39,373 bases of DNA from PALSA-505 sp035308365 (GTDB lineage: Bacteria > Actinomycetota > Actinomycetes > Streptosporangiales > Streptosporangiaceae). The stretch spans positions 1-39,373 of the forward strand of contig DATGGU010000100.1 of assembly GCA_035308365.1 (NCBI GenBank). The letters are read 5' to 3'. Each line of letters opens with the position of its first letter. Position 1 is the stretch's first letter. Both the position numbers and the translations under genes were made by a program. Shown in pieces: positions 24,201 through 32,081 of the stretch. The notes beneath the pieces were generated by a model. It had not been told where the DNA came from. It made no database searches and worked only from the letters and a program-made list of their open reading frames with translations.

Positions 24201-24446
24201 CTGGCCGGGCTGGGCCGCTGCGCCCTGGCCACCGGCCGCTGGGCCGGCGCGAAGGCCAGCCTGCGGCAGGCACACCAGATCTTCCGGCGGATCGGCGCCC
24301 CCGAGGCGGTGGGCGTCGCCGCCGAACTGGACGCCCTCGGCGCGGAACAATCCGTCGCACACAGGTCATTACGCCTGCCGGGCCGTGGGCAGAACAGGGC
24401 ACGCCCTGCCATGGCGGTGTGCGGCGCAAGGCCAGCGATCGGGTAA
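21201..24446 (+). CDS. AfsR-like SARP regulator with BTAD, NB-ARC and TPR domains
   Basis: The 1081-residue protein has the domain order of large SARP regulators. Residues 1-95 form an OmpR-type winged helix (FSLLGPLEVRRDG, ALLAALLLNAGSVV, ASLHNYVKRLRKALG). Residues 95-250 form the bacterial transcriptional activation domain, ending VGTEPGAELRELHQRIL. An NB-ARC-type ATPase follows (about 270-560) with P-loop GGMAGVGKTAF (Lys311) and Walker B RVLLVLDDA. From residue 715 there are eight TPR units of exactly 40 residues. Such proteins activate secondary metabolism or stress genes after ATP-dependent oligomerisation. The ATG at 21201 is chosen over a TTG two codons earlier. A likely target is the adjacent lectin gene, whose upstream repeats fit a SARP site, but this is inference. 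Confidence 0.93.
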   Translation: MAAEVEFSLLGPLEVRRDGVAVPLAAGRQRALLAALLLNAGSVVPANELIEMLWDCRPPASARASLHNYVKRLRKALGDAGHDRIATRPQGYLIRVEPGGLDVTRFGELLGAAREAAGNGDWESAAEQARAAVALWRGEPLADTGSPVLAAREAPRLAEMRLRALEVAVGAELRLGRPTEAIGELRRLVAGNPLREHLHALLMLALYQDGRQAEALAAYQQARQTLVEEVGTEPGAELRELHQRILTGDPSLTPGRPGRPVADGAPAATRTLPRDTPSFTGRQAELARLAGAAAGPVLRIEAIGGMAGVGKTAFAVHVAHRLAPRFPDGQLLVSLHGHTPGQRPADPADALAGLLRTAGLSPAQIPPGLAERAGLWRGYLADKRVLLVLDDAASSEQVEPLLPGTGGNLVLVTSRRHLTALADAQVVSLDVLPPGDAAVLLVRLAGRPDVRPGDAAVADICALCGYLPLAIGMLARQLHHHPAWTPAGLAAGLAASHGRLELMTAENVSVAAAFDLSYADLTAGQRRLFRRLGLHPGSDIDAYAAAALDDCSLDIARRQLAALYDHYLLTEPVAGRYRLHDLLREHAHTLATQEDPAGDRDQALGRLLGYYTHTAALAEARLARQTQPTAAPAGTAPPSATPGLRDSAGALAWSRAERANLLACLDQVTETGQPDRVVALTAAVAGLLEYDGPWAAAAARHAIAVQAAQQSGDRLGQANALGKLGIMRWMTGDQPGAVQAHEAALTLYRDLGSRLGQGNALFNLGSARRMTGDYTQAVRALETALGIYRALGDALGQANSLQDLGIVRYLTGDYPGAAQALEGALGIYRDLGNRLGQANCLLGLGAVRRETGDYPGAAQILETALSLFRDLGYRLGEANTLNSLGAVRRKSGDYPGTAQILEAALGIYRALGNRLGQASSLLGLGAMRRETGDYPGAGHALEEALRTYRALGERGGEAVALNEVGTLYRIRGNLDLAETHHQEALELAREIASSWDEAHALAGLGRCALATGRWAGAKASLRQAHQIFRRIGAPEAVGVAAELDALGAEQSVAHRSLRLPGRGQNRARPAMAVCGARPAIG
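23343..24302 (+). repeat. Eight 120-bp tandem repeats encoding TPR units
   Basis: Units start at 23343, 23463, 23583, 23703, 23823, 23943, 24063 and 24183, without any insertion or deletion. The first six share the pattern LGQAN-LGxxR-TGDYPGA-LEAALGIYRxLGNR and are similar also at DNA level (for example the ACCGGGGACTA segment recurs). The last two are more divergent, as expected of older edge repeats. Confidence 0.9.
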
Positions 24447-24529
24447 CGAATATCGGGCTCAGCCGGGTGGTGGCCTGGCGCGCGGGCGCATACGGCCGTG
24501 GGATGCGCCATCCTTGATCGGCCGGCGGT

Positions 24530-24535
24530 TAGAGT
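24530..24535 (+). promoter_or_regulatory. -10 element of a leaderless MetE-like transcript
   Basis: TAGAGT ends 7 nt before the GTG at 24543. This supports that start over the GTG at 24498, which lies upstream of the element. Confidence 0.4.
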
Positions 24536-24542
24536 CGGCTCT

Positions 24543-25571
24543 GTGACCAGCGAGACTGCGGAGTTCCCCTGGGCGGCGGGCAGCGCGACCGGGGTGGGCT
24601 CGATGCCGGGCAGCGATCCGCTGCAGGCGGCGCGCACCGTGTTCGACGAGCTGCCCGAGCTGCCGTACCTGCCCGAGCTGCCCGGCCGCGGGCCGGGTGC
24701 CGATCTGATCGGGCGCACGGCCGGCCTGCTCACCGACCTGCCGGCCGAGATCACCCCGGGCGGCTGGCGGCTCGCGGCGCGGCCGGGGCGGGATCTGCGC
24801 CGGGCTCACGACCTGCTGGACCATGACCTGGACACGCTGGAAGAGGTCGCGCAGGGGTACGCGGGGCCGCTCAAGGTGCAGGCCGCCGGGCCCTGGACGC
24901 TGGCCGCCTCGCTCGAGCTGCCTGCCAGCCAGGAACCCGCGCTCACCGACCATGGCGCCGTCGCCGACCTTACCCAGTCGCTGGCCGAGGGCATCGCCGC
25001 ACATGTCAGGGAGGTCGGCCGGCGCGTGCCAGGCGCAACCGTGCTGCTGCAGCTCGACGAGCCGAGTTTGCCCGCCGTGCTGGCTGGGGCGGTGCCGTCG
25101 GCCAGCGGGCTGCGCAGGCTCGCCCCGGTCGAGGCCGGCCCGGCCGCCGACGGGCTGCGCGCGATCGTTCAGGCCGCTAGCGCCTACAGCATTGTGCATT
25201 GCTGTGCGGTGAGTGCACCGTACAAAATCATCCTGCAATCCGGTGCGCGCGGCATCTCCCTCGACCTCAGCCTGCTACGGCCGGAGGACGAAGATCCTTT
25301 CGCCGAGGCGGTGGAGGCGGGTGCCGGGGTTCTGGCCGGGGGGATCCAGGGCGTGGATGCCGGGCGGCCGGAGCCCCGCGAGCTGGCCCGGCTGATCACC
25401 GGCGTGTGGCGCCGCATCGGCCTTTCGCTGGCACGGTGCACCGGGCAGGTGGTGATCACACCCGCTTGCGGGCTGGCCGGGGCCTCCCCCGAGCGAGCCA
25501 CCGCCGTGCTGGCCGCCTGCCGCGAGGCGGCCAGGATCCTGCCGGAGCTGATCGAAGAGGAGAGCCCGTGA
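24543..25571 (+). CDS. Short MetE-like (cobalamin-independent methionine synthase C-terminal domain) protein
   Basis: The 342-residue protein corresponds to the C-terminal catalytic barrel of MetE alone. It starts ATGVGSMPGSDPLQAAR, as in the domain's N-terminal strand. The zinc-binding residues are seen as His219 and Cys221 in IVHCCAVS and Cys309 in TPACGLAG. LLQLDEPSLP is the conserved substrate strand. It lacks the N-terminal MetE half that binds folate polyglutamate, so it may use another methyl donor or serve another thiol-methyl transfer. The same short protein sits next to ligA in mycobacteria (Rv3015c neighbourhood). The stop overlaps the ligA start by 4 bp (GTGA), suggesting coupled translation. 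Confidence 0.85.
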   Translation: MTSETAEFPWAAGSATGVGSMPGSDPLQAARTVFDELPELPYLPELPGRGPGADLIGRTAGLLTDLPAEITPGGWRLAARPGRDLRRAHDLLDHDLDTLEEVAQGYAGPLKVQAAGPWTLAASLELPASQEPALTDHGAVADLTQSLAEGIAAHVREVGRRVPGATVLLQLDEPSLPAVLAGAVPSASGLRRLAPVEAGPAADGLRAIVQAASAYSIVHCCAVSAPYKIILQSGARGISLDLSLLRPEDEDPFAEAVEAGAGVLAGGIQGVDAGRPEPRELARLITGVWRRIGLSLARCTGQVVITPACGLAGASPERATAVLAACREAARILPELIEEESP

Positions 25572-27676
25572 CCGAGCTGCCCGAATCCGCCGAGCTGACC
25601 GGGGTGCCGACCGAGGTCAGGCACCGCCACGCAGCGCTCAACGTGGAGCTGATCGAGCACCAGCACCGCTACCACGTGCTCGACTCGCCGCTGATCTCCG
25701 ACGCCGAGTACGACGCGATGATGCGCGAGCTGAACGGGATAGAGGATCAGTATCCCGAACTGCGTACCCCGGACTCGGCCAGCCTGCGGGTGGGCGGCGC
25801 CATCTCCACGCTGTTCACCCCGGTCAGTCATCTGCAGCGGCTGCTCAGCCTGGACAACGTGTTCTCCGCGGCGGAGTTCGACAACTGGGCGGCACGGGTG
25901 ACCCGGCTCGCCGAGTCCGGCCCGCCCGGGCCCTACCTGTGTGAGCTCAAGATCGATGGCCTGGCCGTCGCGCTGCTCTACCGCAACGGCGCGCTCGTCC
26001 GCGGGGCGACCCGTGGCGACGGCGTCACCGGGGAGGACGTGACGCCGAACATCCGCACGATCGCCCGGGTGCCGTCCCGGCTGTCCGGCACCGGCTGGCC
26101 ACAGACGCTCGAGGTGCGCGGCGAGGTGTTCTACCCGGTCGCCGGGTTCGAGGAACTGAACGTGACGCTGACCGAGGCGGGCAAGCCGCCGTTCGCCAAC
26201 CCGCGCAGCGCCGCGGCGGGCTCGCTGCGGCAGAAGGATCCCAGGATCACCGCCAGCCGGGCGCTCGATGTGATCCTGCACGGCGTGGGCGCGGTCGAGG
26301 GCGACCTGGACCGCCCGGACACCCAGTCCGGCTGGTACGCCCGGATGGCCGAGTGGGGGCTGCCGGTCAGCACCCTGTTCACGGTGACTCCCGGCCTGGA
26401 CGGCGTGCGCGAGTACATCGGCTTCTATGCCGAGCACCGGCACGACCCGCCGTATGACATCGACGGCGTCGTGGTCAAGCTGGACCGGGTCTCGGTGCAG
26501 CGCGAGCTGGGCAGCACCAGCCGCGCGCCACGCTGGGCGATCGCCTACAAGTACCCGCCGGAGGAAGTGACCACCCGGCTGCTCGACATCCGGGTGAACG
26601 TGGGCCGGACCGGGCGGGTCACTCCCTACGCCGTGATGCAGCCCGCCCACGTCGCCGGGTCCACGGTGGACCGGGCGACCCTGCACAACGCCGACGAGGT
26701 GGCCCGCAAGGGCGTGCTCATCGGCGACATGGTCGTGTTGCGCAAGGCCGGCGACGTGATTCCCGAGGTGGTCGGCCCGGTGGCCGGCCTGCGCGACGGC
26801 ACCGAGCGCGCCTTCGAGTTTCCCACCCGCTGCCCGGCCTGCGACACCCCGCTGGCCCGGGAGGAAGGCGAGGTGGACTGGCGCTGCCCGAACACCCACT
26901 CCTGCCCGGCCCAGCTTCGCGAGCGGCTGTTCCACCTGGCCGGCCGCGGCGCGCTGGACATCGAGGTGCTCGGCTACGAGTCCGTGAGCGCACTGCTCGA
27001 CTCCGGCCTGGTGACCGATGAGGGCGACCTGTTCCTGCTGACTCCCGAGAAGCTGCTGACCGTGCCGTTCTTCACCAACAAGGCCGGGACGCTGAAGGTC
27101 AACGCGGCCCAGTTGGTGGTGAACCTGGAGGAAGCCAGGACCAGGCCGCTGTGGCGGATCCTGGTCGCGCTGTCGATCCGGCACGTCGGCCCGACCGCGG
27201 CCCGGGCGCTGGCCGCCCACTTCGGCTCGCTGGACGCGATCGCCCAGGCCTCGGCGGAGGACCTGGCCGGGGTCGATGGCGTCGGGCCGACGATCGCGGC
27301 CGCGGTGACCGACTGGTTCACCGTGGACTGGCACTGGGCCATCGTGACCAAGTGGCGCGAGGCGGGGGTACGGCTGGCCGAGGAACGCCCCGGGGGAAGC
27401 AAGGGCGCCCCGGCGCTGGCCGGGCTCTCCATCGTGATCACCGGCTCGCTGGCCGGGTACACCAGGGACGGGGCGACCGAGGCGGTGCGCTCCCGTGGCG
27501 GCAAGGTCACCGGCACGGTCTCGAAGAAGACCGACTTCGTGGTGGCCGGCGAGAACGCCGGCTCGAAGTACGACAAGGCGGTCGAACTCGGCGTGCCGCT
27601 GCTGGACGAGGCGGCGTTCGGGGTGCTGCTGGAGCAGGGTCCCGACGCGGCACGGAGCGCTGTTTCCAGGGAGTGA
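25568..27676 (+). CDS. ligA: NAD-dependent DNA ligase
   Basis: The 702-residue enzyme seals nicks in DNA using NAD. The N-terminal Ia domain has YYHxxD-like HRYHVLDSPLISDAEYD, the adenylation site is Lys128 in CELKIDGLA, and nucleotidyltransferase motifs include GDGVTGEDVTPNIRTI and RGEVF. The OB fold, then a Cys4 zinc finger (CPACDTP and WRCPNTHSC), helix-hairpin-helix repeats (VGPTAARALAAHFGSL, DGVGPTIAAAV) and a C-terminal BRCT domain (GLSIVITGSLAGYTRDGATE) complete it. All domains are full length. GTG at 25568 overlaps the upstream stop. A 223-bp spacer follows before the c-di-GMP gene. Confidence 0.97.
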   Translation: MTELPESAELTGVPTEVRHRHAALNVELIEHQHRYHVLDSPLISDAEYDAMMRELNGIEDQYPELRTPDSASLRVGGAISTLFTPVSHLQRLLSLDNVFSAAEFDNWAARVTRLAESGPPGPYLCELKIDGLAVALLYRNGALVRGATRGDGVTGEDVTPNIRTIARVPSRLSGTGWPQTLEVRGEVFYPVAGFEELNVTLTEAGKPPFANPRSAAAGSLRQKDPRITASRALDVILHGVGAVEGDLDRPDTQSGWYARMAEWGLPVSTLFTVTPGLDGVREYIGFYAEHRHDPPYDIDGVVVKLDRVSVQRELGSTSRAPRWAIAYKYPPEEVTTRLLDIRVNVGRTGRVTPYAVMQPAHVAGSTVDRATLHNADEVARKGVLIGDMVVLRKAGDVIPEVVGPVAGLRDGTERAFEFPTRCPACDTPLAREEGEVDWRCPNTHSCPAQLRERLFHLAGRGALDIEVLGYESVSALLDSGLVTDEGDLFLLTPEKLLTVPFFTNKAGTLKVNAAQLVVNLEEARTRPLWRILVALSIRHVGPTAARALAAHFGSLDAIAQASAEDLAGVDGVGPTIAAAVTDWFTVDWHWAIVTKWREAGVRLAEERPGGSKGAPALAGLSIVITGSLAGYTRDGATEAVRSRGGKVTGTVSKKTDFVVAGENAGSKYDKAVELGVPLLDEAAFGVLLEQGPDAARSAVSRE

Positions 27677-27809
27677 TTTCCGGCCAAAGGCGGGCTTACC
27701 ATCGCTAATCCTGCCGACACACCCCGTCCTGAAATACCAGGTCAGAAACGGTAGGATCATTGGGTGGTAACGGATGGTATGCAACCGGTTTCGCGAAGTG
27801 GTATTTTCG

Positions 27810-27851
27810 CCGTACTCTTCTTGCATGTGCATCTGCACGGCGCACGTACGG
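27810..27851 (+). other. Nested inverted repeats in the leader of the first GGDEF-EAL gene
   Basis: The 27677-27899 spacer holds no gene. Within it CCGTAC (27810-27815) pairs with GTACGG (27846-27851) and encloses GTGCA-TC-TGCAC, giving a two-level hairpin about 50 nt before the ATG. It matches no riboswitch I recognise. Confidence 0.25.
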
Positions 27852-27899
27852 TACATCCGGCCGTGGACGGGTGGGTCTAGCTGACGCACGAGGGTTTCG

Positions 27900-30029
27900 A
27901 TGAAGGATCCGAACGACACCAGGGACATCACACCGCGGGCAGGCTCGCCGCTGTGGATCCACCTGACCATCGTCTCGGCCGCCGGGCTCGCCGCGTTGCT
28001 GGCGGCGCTGGCCAGCCTCAGCCTGGGCGAGGCCCATCGCCTGGCCGGCAGCCCGCTGATCTGGACGATCGCCGGCCTCATCATGGCCGGCGAGTTGCGG
28101 CCCATCATTACCCCGGGCAGATCGGGCCATGACTCGGGCGCCGCCTCGGTCACGTTCAGTTTCGCCGCGCTGCTCTACTGGGGCCTGCCGGTCGCCGCCC
28201 TGTTCAAGGCCGTCTGCTCGCTGATCGCCGGGCGGGCCGAGGGTAAGGCGCTGTTCCGCTGCACGTTCAATGCCGGGCAGGACGTGCTGGCCCTGGGCGC
28301 CGCCTGGGGCGTGCTCGCACTGACCGGTATCCACCCGCAACCCGCCCACCCCTGGGTGCCCTCCGGCCAGCAACTGGCCGGCGTGGCACTGGCCGCCGCC
28401 GCCTACTTCGCGGTGAACTTCACCCTGGTCGCGGTCGCCATCGCGCTGCACGCCCGGGCTCCGGTACGGGAGATAGCCCGCGAGGAGCTGCCCTACCAGG
28501 CCTTCGTCAACCTCGCCCTGCTGTCGCTGGCGCCGCTGGTGGTCGTGGTGATGGGCCGCTCCGTGCTGCTCGTCCTGCTGTTCCTGCTGCCGCTGATCGC
28601 GGTCTACCTGAACGCGGCCGTCTCGGTGCAGCGCGAGCACCAGGCCATGCACGACGAGCTGACCGGGCTGCCCAACCGCAAGCTGCTGCTGCGCCGCTGC
28701 GAGGAAGCGCTGGCCGACGCGGCCCGCTCGGGCCGGGTGGCCGGCTTCCTCCTGCTCGACCTGGACCGGTTCAAGGAGGTCAACGACACCCTTGGCCATC
28801 CGGCGGGCGACCAGCTCCTGCAGACCGTGGCGCACCGGCTCGCGCACAGCGTGCGGCCCGGCGACCTGGTGGCCCGGCTCGGCGGAGACGAGTTCGCCGT
28901 GCTGCTGCCGGTCATCAGGTCGGCCGGAACCGCGCGCGAGATCGCCGCCCGGCTGCGGGCGGCGCTGGCCGAGCCGCTCCGGCTGGACGGCATGATCCTG
29001 GACATCGAGGCGAGCGTCGGCATCGCGACCTTCCCGGCCGACGCCACCGACGTGGAACAGCTCATGCAGCGCGCCGACGTGGCCATGTACCTGGCCAAGG
29101 AGAACCGCACCGGGGTGGAGGCCTACGACCCGGCCAGGGACCGCAACTCCCCGGCCAGGCTCACGCTGCTCAGCGACCTGCGCCGGGCGGTGGACCGCGG
29201 CGAGGCCGAACTGCACTTCCAGCCCAAGGTCTGGCTGGCCGACGGCCGCCAGGCGGGCCTGGAAGCGGTCGTCCACTGGCGGCACCCACAGCGCGGGATG
29301 ATCACGCCGCAGGAGTTCGCCGAGACCGCAGGGCATTCGGACCTGATGCGCGATCTCACCCACTATGTGGTGGACTCCGCGCTCGACCAGGCACGGGCCT
29401 GGTGGCAGGCGGGCCTGCCGGTCCAGGTGGCGCTGACCGTGTCCGCCCGCGACCTGCTGGACGCCGGCCTCACAGCGACGATCTCCCGCGGCCTCGGCAG
29501 CCGCGGCCTGCCGCCCGGCGCGCTCATGCTGCAGATCAGCGAGCGGGTGCTGACCGGCGAGCCCGCCTACGCGGCCGCCGCCGTGGACGCGCTGGCCGGC
29601 CTGGGCCTGCCGGTCAGCCTGGACGACTTCGGCATGGGTTACTCCTCGCTGGTCAGGCTCAGGGAGCTGCCCATGTGTGAGATGAAGATCGACCCGTCGT
29701 TCATCGGGCGACTGCGCGGCAGCGCCGACGGCGAAGTGATCGTCCGCTCCCTGGTGGACCTGGTCCGCGCCCTTGGCATCCGCTCGGTGGCCAAGGGCGT
29801 CGAGTCCGCGGCCGCCGCGGCCACGCTGCGTTCCATGGGCTGCGACGCCGCCCAGGGCCGGTACGTCAGCAGGCCGCTGCGGACCGCCCAGGCCACGGCC
29901 TGGCTCCGCGAGCACATGACCCCCGGAACCACCGGCCCCGGCTCCGGCAGCGACCGCCCGGCCCGCCGCACCAAGACCCCCGCCGCGCACACCCCCGGCC
30001 CAGCCTTCGTAGCTTCACCCCCCGCGTAA
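27900..30029 (+). CDS. Membrane GGDEF-EAL protein with degenerate EAL domain
   Basis: The 709-residue protein starts with about seven hydrophobic segments (residues 20-240), a putative membrane sensor. The GGDEF domain (about 248-415) has intact GGDEF at 328-332 and the inhibitory RxxD site RPGD at 319-322, exactly five residues before it, so it should make c-di-GMP and be product-inhibited. The EAL domain (about 425-680) is altered at several catalytic positions: EAV instead of EAL (455-457), Thr for the usual Asn in LTVSARDL, Gln for Glu in LMLQIS, DDFGMG for DDFGTG, and Lys632 in VAKGVES where catalytic Glu is expected. It is probably not an active phosphodiesterase but might still bind the nucleotide. 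An Ala/Pro-rich tail follows. The ATG lacks a strong ribosome binding site. Confidence 0.9.
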   Translation: MKDPNDTRDITPRAGSPLWIHLTIVSAAGLAALLAALASLSLGEAHRLAGSPLIWTIAGLIMAGELRPIITPGRSGHDSGAASVTFSFAALLYWGLPVAALFKAVCSLIAGRAEGKALFRCTFNAGQDVLALGAAWGVLALTGIHPQPAHPWVPSGQQLAGVALAAAAYFAVNFTLVAVAIALHARAPVREIAREELPYQAFVNLALLSLAPLVVVVMGRSVLLVLLFLLPLIAVYLNAAVSVQREHQAMHDELTGLPNRKLLLRRCEEALADAARSGRVAGFLLLDLDRFKEVNDTLGHPAGDQLLQTVAHRLAHSVRPGDLVARLGGDEFAVLLPVIRSAGTAREIAARLRAALAEPLRLDGMILDIEASVGIATFPADATDVEQLMQRADVAMYLAKENRTGVEAYDPARDRNSPARLTLLSDLRRAVDRGEAELHFQPKVWLADGRQAGLEAVVHWRHPQRGMITPQEFAETAGHSDLMRDLTHYVVDSALDQARAWWQAGLPVQVALTVSARDLLDAGLTATISRGLGSRGLPPGALMLQISERVLTGEPAYAAAAVDALAGLGLPVSLDDFGMGYSSLVRLRELPMCEMKIDPSFIGRLRGSADGEVIVRSLVDLVRALGIRSVAKGVESAAAAATLRSMGCDAAQGRYVSRPLRTAQATAWLREHMTPGTTGPGSGSDRPARRTKTPAAHTPGPAFVASPPA

Positions 30030-30131
30030 CCACCCACACCCAGCACCCCGGCCTGCACCCCGCACGCAAGGTCCTGCATCCCGGGCCTGCATCCGGGACC
30101 TGCATCCCGCGCCCGCGCCCCGCGCCCTGCA

Positions 30132-30180
30132 CCCCGGGCCCCACGCCCCGGGCCCCACGCCCCGGGCCCCACGCCCCGGG
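30132..30180. repeat. 3.5 tandem copies of a 14-bp CCCGGG-containing unit
   Basis: CCCCGGGCCCCACG is repeated perfectly at 30132, 30146 and 30160, with a half copy to 30180. Upstream (30041-30131) are degenerate relatives such as CCTGCATCCCGGG. The array follows the first GGDEF-EAL gene and precedes gatC. Each unit holds the palindrome CCCGGG, so the transcript can fold in many ways and may end transcription. The remainder of the 30030-30278 spacer contains a weak 7-bp hairpin (30205-30227) and no gene. Confidence 0.85.
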
Positions 30181-30265
30181 CTCAGGGTGGTCGATGCGGG
30201 ATTTGACCGCCTTGGGAACGGGCGGTCGGGGGCATTAATGGGCCGGGGTGGGGGTGGGTGGGTTC

Positions 30266-30271
30266 TAGGAT
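30266..30271 (+). promoter_or_regulatory. -10 element of a leaderless gatC transcript
   Basis: TAGGAT ends 7 nt before the gatC ATG. The region before it is G-rich and has no ribosome binding site in place for the ATG. Confidence 0.45.
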
Positions 30272-30278
30272 TGCCTGC

Positions 30279-30572
30279 ATGTCTATTACCCGTGACGAGG
30301 TGGCCCACCTGGCCAGGCTGGCCAGGCTTTCGCTGGCCGATGCCGAACTGGACCACCTTGCCGCACAGCTTGACCAGATCATCTCCGCGGTCGCCAGGGT
30401 CCAGGAGGTGACGGCGGAGGATGTCCCGCCGACCTCGCACGCGGTACCGCTGGCCAACGTGTTCCGCCCCGACCAGGTGGTGCCCTGCCTGACCGCCCAG
30501 GAGGCACTGGCCGCGGCGCCAGCGGTCGAGCAGCAGCGGTTCCGGGTACCGCGGATCCTGGCGGAGGACTGA
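30279..30572 (+). CDS. gatC: Glu/Asp-tRNA(Gln/Asn) amidotransferase subunit C
   Basis: The 97-residue protein is of standard GatC length. It starts SITRDEVAHLARLARLSLAD, the family signature, and ends with RVPRILAED. GatC holds GatA and GatB together in the complex that amidates mischarged Glu-tRNA(Gln) and Asp-tRNA(Asn). It is the first gene of gatCAB; gatA begins 2 nt after its stop. The ATG at 30279 is supported by the -10 element directly upstream. Confidence 0.96.
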   Translation: MSITRDEVAHLARLARLSLADAELDHLAAQLDQIISAVARVQEVTAEDVPPTSHAVPLANVFRPDQVVPCLTAQEALAAAPAVEQQRFRVPRILAED

Positions 30573-30574
30573 TC

Positions 30575-32071
30575 ATGACCGCCGAACTGACGTCCAAGAC
30601 AGCCGCGGAGCTGGCCGCCGCGATCGCGTCGGCCGAGGTGTCCGCCGTCGAGGTGACCCAGGCGCATCTGGACCGGATCGCCGCCGTGGACGGGCAGGTG
30701 CACGCGTTCCTGCACGTGGCCGCCGGCCAGGCGCTGGCGGCGGCACAGGCGGTGGACGCCAGGCGCGCGGCCGGCGATGCGCTCGGCCCGCTGGCCGGGG
30801 TGCCGGTCGCGGTCAAGGACGTGTTCGCCACCGCCGACATGCCAACCACCTGCGGGTCGCACATCCTGGACGGCTGGCAGCCACCCTACGAATCGACGGT
30901 GACCCGCCGGCTGCGCGCGGCCGGGGCGATCCCGCTGGGCAAGACGAACATGGACGAGTTCGCGATGGGCTCGTCCACCGAGAACTCCGCCTTCGGGCCC
31001 TCGCACAACCCCTGGGACCTGACCCGGGTGCCCGGTGGCTCGTCCGGTGGCTCATCCGCCGCCGTGGCCGCGTTCGAGGCGCCGCTGGCGACCGGCACCG
31101 ACACCGGTGGCTCCATCCGCCAGCCCGCCGCGGTCTGCGGGATCGTCGGGATGAAGCCGACCTACGGCGGCTCGTCCAGGTACGGCGTGGTCGCCTTCGC
31201 CTCGTCGCTGGACACGCCGGGCCCGCTGGCCAGGACCGTGCTTGACGCGGCACTGTTGCACGAGGCCATGTCCGGGCATGACCCGTGCGACTCGACCTCG
31301 ATCGACGCTCCGGTGCCGCCGGTGGTGGCCGCCGCCCGCCAGGCCGACGTCGAGGGCATGCGCATCGGCGTGGTGACCGAGCTGAGCGGCGAGGGCTACG
31401 AGCCCGGCGTGCTGGCCAGGTTCGGCGAGGCCGTCGAACTGCTCGAATCGCTGGGCGCCAAGATCATCGAGGTGTCCTGCCCGCACTTCGCCTACGCACT
31501 TCCGGCCTACTACCTGATCGCGCCCAGCGAGTGCTCGTCCAACCTGGCCCGCTTCGACGCCATGCGGTACGGCCTGCGCGCCGGCGACGACGGCACCCGC
31601 AGCGCCGAGGAAGTCATGTCGATCACCCGGGGCGAGGGCTTCGGCGCCGAGGTCAAGCGCCGGATCATCCTTGGCACCTACGCGCTGTCCAGCGGCTACT
31701 ACGACGCCTACTACGGCAAGGCGCAGCAGGTCCGCACCCTGGTGATCCGCGACTTCGACGCTGCGTTCGGCCAGGCCGACGTGCTGATCTCGCCATCCAC
31801 CCCGAGTACGGCGTTCAAAATCGGTGAGCGCGCCGACGACCCGATGGCCATGTACCTGGCCGACCTGTGCACGATCCCGTCCGACCTGGCCGGCAACGCC
31901 GCCCTGTCGGTGCCGTGCGGCCTGGCCCCGGAGAACGGGCTGCCGGTCGGCCTGCAGATCATGGCGCCGGTGCTGGCCGACGACCGCACCTACCGGGTCG
32001 GCGCGGCCGTCGAGGCCGCCCTGCACGACCGCTGGGGTCACCCGCTGCTGACCGAGGCACCAGAACTCTAG
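30575..32071 (+). CDS. gatA: Glu/Asp-tRNA(Gln/Asn) amidotransferase subunit A (amidase)
   Basis: The 498-residue amidase releases ammonia from glutamine for GatB. The Ser-cisSer-Lys triad is visible: Lys81 in VAVKDVF, Ser156 in PGGSSGGSSAAV and Ser180 in TDTGGSIRQPA. GKTNMDEFAMGSSTE and the C-terminal GLPVGLQIMAP are typical of GatA rather than of other amidases. It lies between gatC (2 nt gap) and gatB (10 nt gap) in one operon. Confidence 0.98.
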   Translation: MTAELTSKTAAELAAAIASAEVSAVEVTQAHLDRIAAVDGQVHAFLHVAAGQALAAAQAVDARRAAGDALGPLAGVPVAVKDVFATADMPTTCGSHILDGWQPPYESTVTRRLRAAGAIPLGKTNMDEFAMGSSTENSAFGPSHNPWDLTRVPGGSSGGSSAAVAAFEAPLATGTDTGGSIRQPAAVCGIVGMKPTYGGSSRYGVVAFASSLDTPGPLARTVLDAALLHEAMSGHDPCDSTSIDAPVPPVVAAARQADVEGMRIGVVTELSGEGYEPGVLARFGEAVELLESLGAKIIEVSCPHFAYALPAYYLIAPSECSSNLARFDAMRYGLRAGDDGTRSAEEVMSITRGEGFGAEVKRRIILGTYALSSGYYDAYYGKAQQVRTLVIRDFDAAFGQADVLISPSTPSTAFKIGERADDPMAMYLADLCTIPSDLAGNAALSVPCGLAPENGLPVGLQIMAPVLADDRTYRVGAAVEAALHDRWGHPLLTEAPEL

Positions 32072-32081
32072 GAGCACGACA

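Noticed and set aside
27677..27899. c-di-GMP riboswitch before the first GGDEF-EAL gene
   Set aside because: I could not find the conserved GEMM-type tetraloop and receptor segments; only simple nested inverted repeats are present.
25184..28153. A 989-codon open frame on the minus strand across ligA
   Set aside because: It is antisense to ligA with unmistakable ligase domains and reads as His/Arg/Gly low-complexity sequence without motifs.
27705..29990. A 761-codon minus-strand frame opposite the first GGDEF-EAL gene
   Set aside because: Low-complexity antisense translation; the plus strand has consistent codon bias and domains.
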